The notes beneath the pieces are model-generated. The model was not told the DNA's origin. It worked only from the letters and a program-made list of their open reading frames with translations, and ran no database searches. Below are positions 1 through 10,000 of a stretch of DNA of 64,000 nucleotides, piece after piece. The stretch spans positions 2,539,001 through 2,603,000 of the forward strand of contig OZ017748.1 in NCBI GenBank assembly GCA_963969365.1, given 5' to 3'. This DNA is from Asterochloris sp. CNOR1. Taxonomy: Eukaryota > Chlorophyta > Trebouxiophyceae > Trebouxiales > Trebouxiaceae. Within the stretch, counting starts at the first letter, position 1. Each line of letters opens with the position of its first letter. The translations under genes and the position numbers were made by a program.

Positions 1-246
1 TGACTGCTGCTCCCCGCCATCTGCCTCCTCCCCCTGGGTGCTGGACAGAGAAGCAGTGGACACACTTCCGCTGTACTGGGTAACCCCCAGCTCAGCGGCG
101 CGTGCTGCCAGCTGCTGCGCCTGCTGAGCACAGGCATGTGCCTTCTGCTGCAGGGCCAGCAGGCGGTCGGTGTCAGCTCCAGGCGGCAGCTGGTCTACCG
201 CCATGGACGCCTCCCCGGTGACAGCCGCCCTGTCCTCCAAACTCAT
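1..246 (-). CDS. 5' end of an unrecognised protein (runs off left edge)
   Basis: An open frame on the minus strand starts at an ATG at 246 and stays open to base 1. It begins MSLEDRAAVTGEAS and continues with an Ala/Gln-rich, probably helical stretch (QQKAHACAQQAQQLAARAAE) followed by a Ser/Thr and acidic tail. No domain is recognisable in the 82 visible codons, and no splice donor interrupts them. The composition fits a disordered or coiled-coil N-terminus. The product cannot be named. The 241 bases between this start and the next gene's stop show nothing identifiable. Confidence 0.4.
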   Translation of the reverse strand, partial: MSLEDRAAVTGEASMAVDQLPPGADTDRLLALQQKAHACAQQAQQLAARAAELGVTQYSGSVSTASLSSTQGEEADGGEQQS

Positions 247-487
247 CCCCTGGCTCTTTCTGGCTGACCCAAGCTTGACCTGCAGTAGGCAACATACACA
301 TCCAGTTGATCTCTCATCCTGGGCATGCCTCCCTCCCTCACACCAAGAGATGTTCTGCTTCAGTTTCCCAGATTCGGAACTAACAACTGAAAGTGCTGAG
401 AGGTGAGGACAGCCGTGAGCCACCCCAGCCAGGAAGGCCCCAGTGCTGAGACCTGTCACAGCAGCCAGGACAAGCTGACACCTTTGG

Positions 488-2850
488 TCAAGAGGAGGCA
501 GCAACGCAGCTGTGCACCTTGGGACGCTTGCCACCTGTTGCATCCTTGCGCGCAAGCGTATCTGCGTTGAGCCAACCTGCCAGCTGAAGCGCAAAGGCTA
601 CAACTGCAGATAGCTGCAAGTATGACACATCAGAAGTTGAGTGCTTAGGAAACATGCCATTCTGCAGGAAGGCAGAAACTGTCGTGTGGTCAGTCAAGTC
701 CTTGAGGTCTACTGCAGGCTTGTTGTGTGGATACTGTGTGGCCGGCCGTCACGTGCAGGTGCCTGCCTGCATGTGCTGACCGTGTGGTGCTCTCCAGGTG
801 ACAGGTCACCCTTGCTGGCCCTTGCTTGCGCACTGTGGGCAGCGTCCAGGGCACCAAGCACGAGCTTCCAATCTGCACTCCTGCCAACAGTGCACGCCTG
901 TTTTGTAGGAAGCAGTTGAGGAAAGTGCCCAGCACAGTAGTTCATTGTAAAGCTTGCAGGAGTCGTGCTGAGGTGGTGATGATGGGCTTGCCACGCATAG
1001 CAATGCAGCCTCCCCTTTAGAAGGACCAGAGGTCTCACCTAGGCCCCCGCTTCTTCACCAGATTGCCCTCTGTGGGCAGCTCGCTCTGCAGCCAAAGGTG
1101 CAGCTCTCTTCTGCTGACGTAAGCTTTTATGTGAACTCAGGCAACAGGCGCTAAGACCGGGGGTTATTGCAGCCGAGAGGAAGCACACAACGTGCAGCGC
1201 TTGGCAACATCAGACCCCAGCTCACCATTAGGTCTACTTTGAACCCGTTCTGGCCTGCAGAAGCCCGAGATGCTGCCCAAGATGCCTTCCTCAGCTCAGC
1301 CAGCAAGCCCTGCAGGTCCAAGGTTGTCAACAGGGTGCCATGTCAGCGCAAAGGCTGCACCTCAAACATTGAGACCAGATGGATGCCTGTGGTCACCTGA
1401 CTCAACGTCTTCTTGCCTGCCGTCAGCTTGGCGATGAGCTCTGCAAGGTGAGGGGCCTCTACAGTGCCTGCCTCATCGTCGGTGGCTTCCCTGATGGCCT
1501 CTGTGCTCAAGTCTTCAGCGGGAACCACATCATCCTGCACTTGCCAGTGAGCCAGTGAAGGCCTGGCAGGCAACATACCACAATGCTGGCATGAGCGTGC
1601 TGCCCACAAGCATGCACGGCATGAGGACCCATGCAGATGCCAGCACAGGTGCTCACATGCTTTGCTGCACAGACTTGGCGGCAATGGGTGCTGCACACCT
1701 GGGCGGGTCTCTTGCCCTTGTCAGCTGACGGACCTGAGGCTGGCTGCTCCCGGACTTTGAGCGCCTGCCTCACAGCAGCCTTCATGATGTCTGAATTGCT
1801 GGTGTCCTGTGCAGCTGGGCCCCTGGCACCCCCAGGCTGCAGGTGCTCTGCCTGCTGCAACAACGGCCCCTGCTTGCCCTGCACCAAGGCGAGCAGTACA
1901 GGTGTGTCACTTGCAAGTCATCCAGGTGCAGAGCCAGCGCATCTTGCTGGTAGGGGACATGCTAGGTGAACCAGCTGCTGCTGCTCAGCTGGAATGTAGC
2001 CTGTTCCGCCCACCTGACTAGCCAGCTGCTTCCCAGTTGATAATCTGCGCCGCCTTTGAGGTGGCTGGTCGGGAGCATTGTCAGGCGTTCTGGTGGCCCC
2101 CGCCCCTGTCCTGCTGCCGGGAACTGCCCCTGCTGAGGGTGAACATGCATTGTCAGGCTGGCTTCTAGTGCATGTCCTTGCCGGCAGCTGGCTGACTGGG
2201 TCTCACCAGATGCTGGCTGCTGCTGCAAGGGTGGTGAGCTGCCATGGGCACCCGGCCCCTCTGCTGGGTTGCTGCCTGGATGCAACACCTGCATGAGGCA
2301 AGCCAGCCCGACCAGTACATGATGGCACATGCACAGGGCTCAGAGACGAATCAGCATAAACCGCGACCAGCAAGGACGCACCTGCTGGGCCCTTGCCTGT
2401 GAGACTGTTGGCACCAAGTAGACTGTGACGTCAACTTCTCTTGTCGCTTCTGCAGCAAGTTGGCAGCTGTAAGCAGGCTGTACAATGCAGCAGGGTGGCA
2501 ACAGCTCTCAGCTATGCTTCACAGCAGGCTCGACACTGGCAGGTGCCTACTGAATACGCGGGACTCCAGTGACAACAGAGGAAAGGGGCTTCCGTCGCGC
2601 AGCACGGAGGGCACCCCCTCGGCAAGCTGGAGCCTGAAGCTGTTGGGCTGTTGGACGAACCAGCGATGAAAGGCCTCTGTAAACAGCAGGGATCTGGTGA
2701 GCAGTGGCATCACTGCAAATCAGCAGTGTCCTTACCTTTGAGGTCTCTGCCTGTTGCTCCGCGATCTAATTCCAGCACAACTCTAAAATCTGAGGCAGAT
2801 GCTTGCTCGCATCGGCCGTGCACGAAGGCGCAACATTGCTGATCGTCCAT
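488..2850 (-). CDS. Unrecognised multi-exon protein
   Basis: I do not recognise this protein. The ATG at 2850 follows a CAG and opens MDDQQCCAFVHGRCEQ. Exon 1 (2736-2850) ends at GTAAGG, exon 2 is 2551-2676 and exon 3 is 2382-2449; their phases agree. The first ~100 residues look folded, with patches such as DFRVVLELDRG, EAFHRWFVQQPNSFR and EVDVTVYLVPTV. The middle (about 1700-2290) is low-complexity, rich in Gln, Ser, Gly and Pro. Later exons near 1395-1540, 1240-1310 and 1035-1100 give helical, charged segments such as LAELIAKLTAGKK. The last exon (about 488-715) codes a compact helical C-terminus (SYLQLSAVVAFALQLAGWL) with a basic tail. Middle exon junctions are unresolved. It is divergent with BBS4, so shared regulation is possible, but that is inference. 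Confidence 0.45.
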
Positions 2851-3115
2851 CTGCAATCAAAGCATGGGCTTGACGATGATCAGTTCTCTGAGATCTGCGG
2901 TGCCCAGGTGATGCGCTCCCTGAGCCCTGTGTCTGCTCCCAAATCCCGCCGAAAGGTGAGGAACAGGACTGGACAGTCCTGGCACCCTGAAGCTAGTCCA
3001 CCAGGTAGTTGGACCATGAACGAGGAGATGGCAGCAGGTTGAACTAGCAGTATGAAGTCAAACTGCAGTCAATTCTTTGCAGCGAAACATCTCTGTGCAC
3101 CGCAGAGCGGGTAGC
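2851..3115. promoter_or_regulatory. Putative bidirectional promoter between the unknown gene and BBS4
   Basis: The 265 bases separate two start codons that face away from each other, so both promoters and 5' UTRs must lie here or overlap the genes. No clear TATA box or named element is visible. The call rests on gene arrangement only. Confidence 0.35.
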
Positions 3116-6025
3116 ATGCAGAGCAATGCCACCACGCCAGAAGCTACCAAGTGGAACTTCCTCATTCACCACCATTGGCTTCGGCAGGTTGGGGCCCAGC
3201 TCACAGCAACAATTACCTGCATGCTCTCTGTATAACTTCAAACTGCACCCTGCAGAATTTTGACGAGTGCTTGAGACTGGTAGAGCAGGTCCTGCAGCAC
3301 AGCAATGGCACGGCAGAGTATGCTTTGCAAATCAAGGCTCTCATTCAGCGACAACGGGGTGAGTGTCCCCAGCATGCCACATGCTGAGGGGTTGTGCCAA
3401 ACACACATTGCCGACCCTGTTCTGGCTGTGCTGGCAGGTGAGGTGTCAGAGTCGCTGCAGCTGTGCCAGCAGGCTGTAGCCATCAATAGGCACAGCGTTG
3501 CCACCCTGAAGCAGGTACCATCAGCTGCCTGATACAAAGCCCTTTGCATTCCCACCTGGCAGGCTTAGTGTCTGTGTGTGCTGGCTGCATGTTTCCATGG
3601 ATTGGCATTCTGCAGGTGGGCAGGTCGCTGTGCCTGCTGGGCAGGTTCACCACAGCCAATGACGTGTACAAGGAAGCCCTGCAGCTGGTGCAGACAGACT
3701 GGGAGCTGTGGCATAGCCAGGGCATGGTCTACACCAGCCTCAAGGTGTATGACAGGTCAGTGGCTGTGCCTTCAAGGCATGGTGTTGGCGCAGCACGTCC
3801 TTGCCAGCAAGACAACGAGCATGCGCTGCAGCGTCAGTCACGCTGCGTGCCTGCAACAGATGTGCAGCGTGGCTGCCCACACCTCAGCTGACGCTGCCTG
3901 CTGCAAGCATGCAGCACCCAGGCTTTTACCTCAGCTTACCTGGTCATAGAGTGCCTGCATGACACTGAATCCCATACCTGAGCTGCAGCTGCCTGGATGC
4001 AAGGCAAGCAATTGCCTTGCTGTGCGTCTGCAGCACCTGGCCCCTCTTCCAAGCCACAGCTGCTTGTCTGCTGTGTGGCTTAGAGCCCCACGCCTACCTC
4101 AGCTGCCTGGCTTCAGGGCATTCAAGTGCCTGCAGTACGCGTCTAACATCAGACGCCCATACCTCAGCTGAAGCTGCCTGGCTGCAGGGACAGCGAGCGC
4201 CTGCAGCCCATGTGCAGCATTGCGCCGCACACGTCAGCCACAGCAGCTGGGTTGCAGGGCAGTGAATACTTGCGCGGCATCAAGCCCCACACCTCAGCTA
4301 CAGCTGCCTGGCTGCAGGGCCATCGAGTGCCTGCAGCGGGCGTGCAGCATTGAGGCCCATGACAGCAGCTTCATGCAGCTGGCGCGCCTGCACGCGCTGC
4401 AGGGCAGATACCAGGCAGCCCTGGACGTCCTCTTCACAGCCCTGCAGTTCAGCCCTGACAGCTCTGAGGTGTTGACGACCATTGGCCTGCTGTACCTGCG
4501 CATGGGGGACAACATGAGGGCCTTCGAGTACCTGGGCAGCTCCCTAGCGCATGACCCGCGCAACCCCAAGACCATCCTGGCAGCTGCATCTGTAATCCAG
4601 GTGTGCAGTCACCCGCATGCCTGTCAGCTGCAAGGAAGCAGAGGTTCTGCTGCATGTGCCATTTAGGTGGGCAGTCTCCCGGGTGCGTAGCAGCTGCAGG
4701 AAAAAGAGAGGATGCAGTGGGCCTGGAAAGGTTGTGCAAACGGGCACCACCCTGTACATCCCATAATTATCAGCAGGGCAGGCAGCATGTGTGAGCGTGC
4801 CAGAGCAGGGCACGCTAGCGTCCCAGGTCTCCCAACTACCCACATGTGGTGTCTCTCTGCACCTGCTGAGCAGGCGATTGCGGCTGTGCAGGACCATTCT
4901 GACATGGATGTTGCCCTGGTGAAGTACAGAGTAGCAGCGGTGCAGACCCCAAACTCCCCTCAATTGTGGAACAATGTCGGTGAGCGTGGTGGCTGGCACC
5001 CCACATTGCCCCCACTGCCTGGCTGGCAGCTGCCGTTGCAGCACACAGGACAGCTGACGAGCCCATGAGCTGCAGGCATGTGTTTCTTTGGAAAACAGCG
5101 GTATGTGGCAGCCATCTCCTGCCTTAAGCGGGCTCTGTATCTGGGTGAGTGCTTGGCCAGGTGGCGCCCCTGCGGTGGCGCCCCTGCAGTGGCGCGTCAC
5201 CTCTGGCCTGCAGCTGACCGCTGCCCCTGCCTGCACAAATGCAATACAGCATCTGTTGTGACCCAATGCCTTGGGCTCCCAGCTCACGCTGCCACACCTG
5301 CACCGGCAGGGCGCCTGCTTAGCCTGCACACGCAAGCACCCCTTCCGCACCAGACCACCCCTGCCCCTAGAATGCAGGCCCGTTTGAGTGGATCATTGGC
5401 TACAACCTGGGACTGGTGCACCTGGCAACAGGGCAGAATGCCAGTGCCTTCCACTTTCTCAGCTCCTCCCTGAACCTCAAGTCTGACTTTGCACACACTT
5501 ACATGTACCTGGCCATCACCCTGGCTCGCCTGGAGGACTTCGACAATGCCTGCGCAGCCATGGAGAAGGCTCTGGAGCTGGAGGACGACATGCTGTTCCA
5601 CCTGAACTATGGTGTGGCTTCCCTCTGCTGAGACATGCCCCATATTGAGTCGGCTTGCCCATCGTTTGCTACATTGCAGCCAATACGTACAGCAGCCTGC
5701 AAAACTGTACACCCTGTGCCCCTTTGCTACAGCCAAAGCAGTTGCAGCCCTGCCGTCTCCTCTAAGCATGGCCCGAACCCCTGTGGTTGCCTTGAGACAT
5801 GCTGCTGCCCCTGATAGTTACTCCGTCATTCTGCAGCAGCTGCTGAGGCTGCATGTCTCCTCTGCAGCCGTCATCCTTTGGAACAACAGCGAGCCCGACC
5901 TGGCTCGTGACCACTTCCTAGCCTTCAAAAAGATTTTCAGCAGTGCTGCCGCCGAGGTGCAGGCTGCAGATAGCGATGTGCAGGAGCAAGATTCAAGACT
6001 CAGTCGGTTGCTAGGCTCTGCATGA
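3116..6025 (+). CDS. BBS4: BBS4, TPR subunit of the BBSome
   Basis: BBS4 is a tetratricopeptide-repeat subunit of the BBSome, the coat that moves membrane proteins in and out of cilia. Nine exons join in phase: 3116-3187, 3256-3358, 3438-3514, 3616-3755, 4318-4600, 4892-4979, 5076-5144, 5378-5611 and 5868-6025, giving 407 residues. The start was chosen because exon 1 reads KWNFLIHHHWLRQ into NFDECLRLVEQVL, matching the family's N-terminal NWLIH...FDECL segment. TPR helices run through the protein. Hallmark stretches include VGRSLCLLGRF, SEVLTTIGLLYLRMGDN, DHSDMDVALVKYRVA, MCFFGKQRYVAAISCLKRA and PFEWIIGYNLGLVHL, which are nearly diagnostic for BBS4. The C-terminus (residues ~355-407) is variable and acidic. 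The stop lies 64 bp from the SCP2 stop on the other strand. Intron 4 (3756-4317) holds the repeat array described separately. Confidence 0.95.
3830..4317 (+). repeat. Degenerate ~60-75 bp tandem array echoing the exon 5 splice acceptor of BBS4
   Basis: Intron 4 of BBS4 is largely made of diverged tandem units. Each unit resembles the segment cctcagct..agctgcctggctgcag plus the first ~40 bases of exon 5 (GGCCATCGAGTGCCTGCAG...). The true exon starts at 4318. Acceptor-like junctions recur with exon-like sequence starting at 4258, 4188 and 4117, and in weaker form near 4001 and 3944. The spacing is 60, 70 and 71 bp for the clear copies. The first ~75 bases of the intron are not obviously repeated. 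Confidence 0.75.
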
Positions 6026-6089
6026 GTTCAAAACTGCTGAATCTGGTGTATAGCATGCATGAAAGGTTGATCATTGCCACTGACGCCAA

Positions 6090-6830
6090 TCACATCTTGC
6101 TCTTGGGGGCAGCTGCATCGAGGATGGGCTGGAGCTTGAGGGCCATGCCCATGGAGCCACCAATCTTCAATTTCCGCAGCAGGAATGCCTGCAGCACAAA
6201 TTGGGAGCATGAGCTGCCAGGCCAGAGGCTAATTTCAACAGGTGATGAGCCACGTCAGTCACGAACCAGCATCTTGACGCAGGCAGTGTTCAGGAGCCTT
6301 GTCTCAGAGGAGGCAGTGTCCGCTCTGCAGCAGCACGATGCACCTGCTGGGGTCCCAGCTTGCCCATGACTAGCTTGGCAAAGTTCTCGTCTGATATGGT
6401 CAGTGTGAGGTCAGGCTTGGCTTCCCCCTCTGGGCTGCCCTTGGTGAGCTTCCCCTTCCCGCTTCGCAGATCGAGCGCCCACTCATCCCCATCAATTTTG
6501 AAGAGCACAAGACCCTGCAGCACTAGGGATGACCTGGCATTTGCTGATTCTTGCCAATGGTGGGGCACTCCTGCCTGAATGCAGCCAGTGGTACGCCAAA
6601 AACAGGCCAGTGCTGCATTGCTGGTTGCGGCATCAAGGGCAAGTCCAGAGACACAGACCAGACAGGTACAGACTGGACAGGTCCAGGCTCGACTGCATGA
6701 CATGCATGCTGCTTCTGCACATCGAGCAGCTCAAGGGGCAGCTTGCCTTCATTTTCTGCACAAGCTCCTCCCCATTTTCATCCAGGCTCTTTGACAGTTG
6801 CTGCATGATTCCATCTGCGGCTTTCGGCAT
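6090..6830 (-). CDS. Single-domain SCP2 sterol/lipid carrier, peroxisomal
   Basis: This is a stand-alone SCP2 domain protein of 117 residues, a carrier of fatty acyl-CoA, sterols and other lipids in peroxisomes. Three exons join in phase: 6747-6830, 6344-6514 and 6090-6188. The fold is seen in order: an N-terminal helix (LSKSLDENGEELVQKMK), the strands GLVLFKIDGDEWALDLRSGKG, DLTLTISDENFAKLVMGKL with the family's 'G K L x P Q x A F' turn, and KLKIGGSMGMALKLQPIL. It ends in Ser-Lys-Met, a PTS1-type peroxisomal import signal. Intron 1 begins with GC rather than GT (AAG|gcaagc at 6746), while coding phase and homology both require this junction. The gene is convergent with BBS4 and divergent with KNL2. 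Confidence 0.92.
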
Positions 6831-7031
6831 GACTGCAGCTAACTTGCCTCCCGTTAGGTTTGCTGGAATTCAATGAGTTGTTGTCGGGTTTGACCGCTTT
6901 CGAACAATAATCGCCCACAACACAAGCCATGATAGTCTCAGGCCAGGTCTTAGCACCATCTTGATGGACGCAGCCAATGACATCTTCATGCACAGGTTGG
7001 TGAATCACTGATTGTGCTTGTCCTCTGAGCA
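6831..7031. promoter_or_regulatory. Putative bidirectional promoter, SCP2 / KNL2
   Basis: Two outward-facing start codons are separated by 201 bases. Nothing in the interval resembles a further exon or a standard core-promoter box. The right boundary is uncertain because the KNL2 start is tentative. Confidence 0.3.
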
Positions 7032-10000
7032 ATGCCTCTCAACTGCACATCAATGGCTGCTGACCTGATCATGCCATGTTTGATTTTGTACATGCTGTGC
7101 AGGCCCCAAGCCCAACGGCCCAGCCTTGGGGCTGTGGGGTCCCCGGCAGGGGGCTGCGTGCAGGCAGCCAAGCATGATGCCGAGGTGGCGCGGGATATCA
7201 GGGCGAGGTTTGAGCAGCTGGTGCAGCGAAGCCCCATGCCACGGGCCATCGAGTCCAGGCTTGGCCGCGCGCCAGTGTTCAATGCGCTCCAACAGACACC
7301 TGCCACAGCGGCAGCCCGTCAGCGGTCTGCTGTGCCAAGCAGGCACCTGATGGATGCAACTCAGCACATATTTTGGACGCAGGGTGAGCCCCAGCCTGCC
7401 GAGGCACCTTATGCCAGCTGTTATGCATGCGGCTTGACAAGTACAGCCTGTGATCTGCTCCAACAAGAATGCACTTTTGAATGCTGCAGGGCAGCCAGGC
7501 ACGCCAGCCAGTGGCAGGCAGGCACCAGGAGCTGCTGCTCAAGTGCAAGAGCATGACAGCAGCCGCGCCGCCTCTGCTGGGGCCGCCATTCAGCCTCTGC
7601 CCTCCTGCCTGGGCGGCCTGCCGGGGACGAGACAGAGCCCGTACTTGGCAGCACCAGCTGTGCCGAGGGCAGGCGAGGCTGCTGCTCTGTGTGGGCCTGC
7701 CAGCCAGAGCCATGCCTTCAAGATGCCACCCTCTGCTGCAAGTGTGGCAGCCAGCCACGCCACCCTGCTCCCCAGGCTGGCGAGCAGCAGGCAGAACAAG
7801 CTGGCAGCGCTGCCTGCCCCAGCTGATGCTGGCAAGGGTGCCAGGCTGCTCGCTGAGCAGCAGGAGGTGGGGCCTCCACACAGCAGCCGCCCAGCAGCGC
7901 TGCTGGCCCTAGCCAGCCCCAGGGCCTCCAGGCTGTCAGCTGGCACAGCTGCACACGACCTGGGCAGCAGGCAGACCATGGCCTCCCCATTCTGGCCAAG
8001 CCCCAGAATGCGCCAGGCAGAGCACTCCCCAGCCCAGCTGGCCGCTGCTGACACGCTGGCCGGGCTGAGGTCCCTGGGTGGTGGGAGGCAGCAGCAGGGG
8101 GGCGTGTCTGGCTCGGAGGCAGACATGGAGGCGCCCGGCACCAGCCACCAGGCTGAGAGCTCGCTGCAGGAGGCGGCAGCCACCTCACTCACCCACTCGC
8201 CACAGCAGGTGCTGGGAGGTGGCCGTAAGGTGCCGCCCCGCCAGGCCTCTGTGGCAGCCAGGGAGTCCCTGCGTCGCTGGACCCAGCCGTCCCTTGCTGC
8301 CAAGCAGGAGCCTGCGGGACTGGATGAGCTGGGTCCATGCGGCCTGCTCCCGCCGTCAGACGCACAGCAGTCCCCCGCTGGAACTCATGGCGGAGATGCA
8401 GCCGCTCAGCGGTCCTCTCCAGGTGCCCCTAGCAGGCAGGCAGGCTTTCATTATCCCCCTTCAGGGGCTCGCAGTCAGCAGGAGTTGGCAGCGCCTGTTG
8501 CTGAGGCTGTCACAGCTGACAGCCTGCAGGGAGGCAGCCCCAGAAGTGATGGCACTGCGGGCAGGGTGGCACCCATGGTGAGGGACGCGAGATGTGGCAG
8601 CACAGGCTTTCATGGCGCCGTACCTGCTTGAGCATCTGTGCTGAGCTGCACCTGCCTGAGCATCTCTTGGCGCTGCAGCAAATGCGTGTGAGTGCACCTG
8701 CCTGAACTGCCGCCCAGTGCACCTGGCCTCTCTGCGACCAACCTGTATCTGTTCGCCTGCAGATGCCAAAGCCACGAGGCCGCTGTAAGGGCTCCACCGG
8801 GGTGGCCTTCAGCAAAGCTGAGGACGAGAGTCCTGAGGAAGCCCAGTGGTGAGATTGAACTGACCGAATATGCGCAGCCACTGGCATCTTTGGCAGTGCA
8901 CACCAGGTGGGGCCTTCTCTGCGCATGCAGCCAGGCAGCTCACGCTGCCATCCTCCGCTTGCAGGCCAAAGCGGGCCAGGGGCGCCAGCAAGCGGGTTAC
9001 TGAGGCTGCAGTGGCAAAGCCCAGCGCAAAGCGGCGGCATGGCTCCTGCGTGCCGCATGGTCCCAGTACTAAGGTGAGGGCACGCCGCAGCACACGACGA
9101 CCTCTTTGTTGCAGGGTGCAGATGCAATGATTTGCAGCAGCACCTCCTGCTGCCACGCCATGTTGGTTCATTGCTGTTCAATCACATGCCTGAAGGCGGC
9201 CCCTGCCTGCCTGCAGGCGGTGGCAGCCGAGCAGGAGCCAGCTGGTGGCGACATGTGAGCTGTAGTCCCTCTGATTATGCCAATGATGCATGCCTGTGCA
9301 AACCCTCAAGCCTGACCCGGGACACATGCAGGGGCAGCATCATTGTGCTAGATGGCGCTGATGGCAGTGGCGGAGAACCCCAGGCTGCTAACGTAAGTCA
9401 CCTCCTGTGCTGTCTGTGGCAGATTGGCTTGGCAGCTGTGGCCATGCTTGCATGGCAGAGCCGACATGTCCCTGTCACCTCGATCTACACGTGTTCTGCT
9501 TTGCGATTGCACGCTGCCTGTTCTGGTAAAGGCTGCTTGCGCAGCATTCATCATGCAGCAGGCTCCACGCCCTTGTCCTGCCTGAACCACCCTGCCTCTG
9601 CCCTGCAGAGGAGCCGTGCTGGGCGGGTGCGCATGCCGCCCCTGGCGTACTGGGCAAACGAGCGCACCGTGCGTGACAGGCAGGGCCACGTGGTCGCCAT
9701 CCAGCGCCCATGGGGCAGCGCCCAGCTCCCAGCAGGGAGGCAGAAGGGCCAGGCACAGGCGCTGCCAGGGAAGCAGCAGGGCAAGGCCGGCAGCTCAGCG
9801 GGGAAGCAGGCCAGCAAGGTGCCTGGCAAGGCTGCTGATGTGGGCAGAAAGCCAGCTACCAGGGGGGCCAAGAGCAGCATGGCGCCCGCAGGCAGCAGGG
9901 CCCATGCAGACAGCAGTGCCCAGCAGGAGGGCAGCGAGGCGGCTGCAGACTGCAGGGGGGAAGCCCAGCAAGAGAGCGACAGCCTCTGCACGCTCCCGGC

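Noticed and set aside
3151-3387. A BBS4 start at 3151 reading GWGPAHSNNYLHALC into the NFDECL exon
   Set aside because: 3151 is GTG, not ATG. The ATG at 3116 in another frame gives KWNFLIHHHWLRQ and splices in phase at 3188/3256, matching the family.
4544-5350. A 268-codon open frame on the minus strand opposite BBS4
   Set aside because: It is antisense to three confirmed BBS4 exons, has no splice logic or domain, and is typical shadow coding in GC-rich DNA.
6640-6700. Short imperfect CAGACAGG-type repeats in SCP2 intron 1
   Set aside because: Two or three very short units, within what is expected by chance in this base composition.
7279-8631. Long open frames on the minus strand and in the other plus frame across 7279-8600
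   Set aside because: They mirror the GC-rich, low-complexity exon 2 of KNL2. The chosen frame is the only one that joins the CENPC-k and SANT exons in phase.
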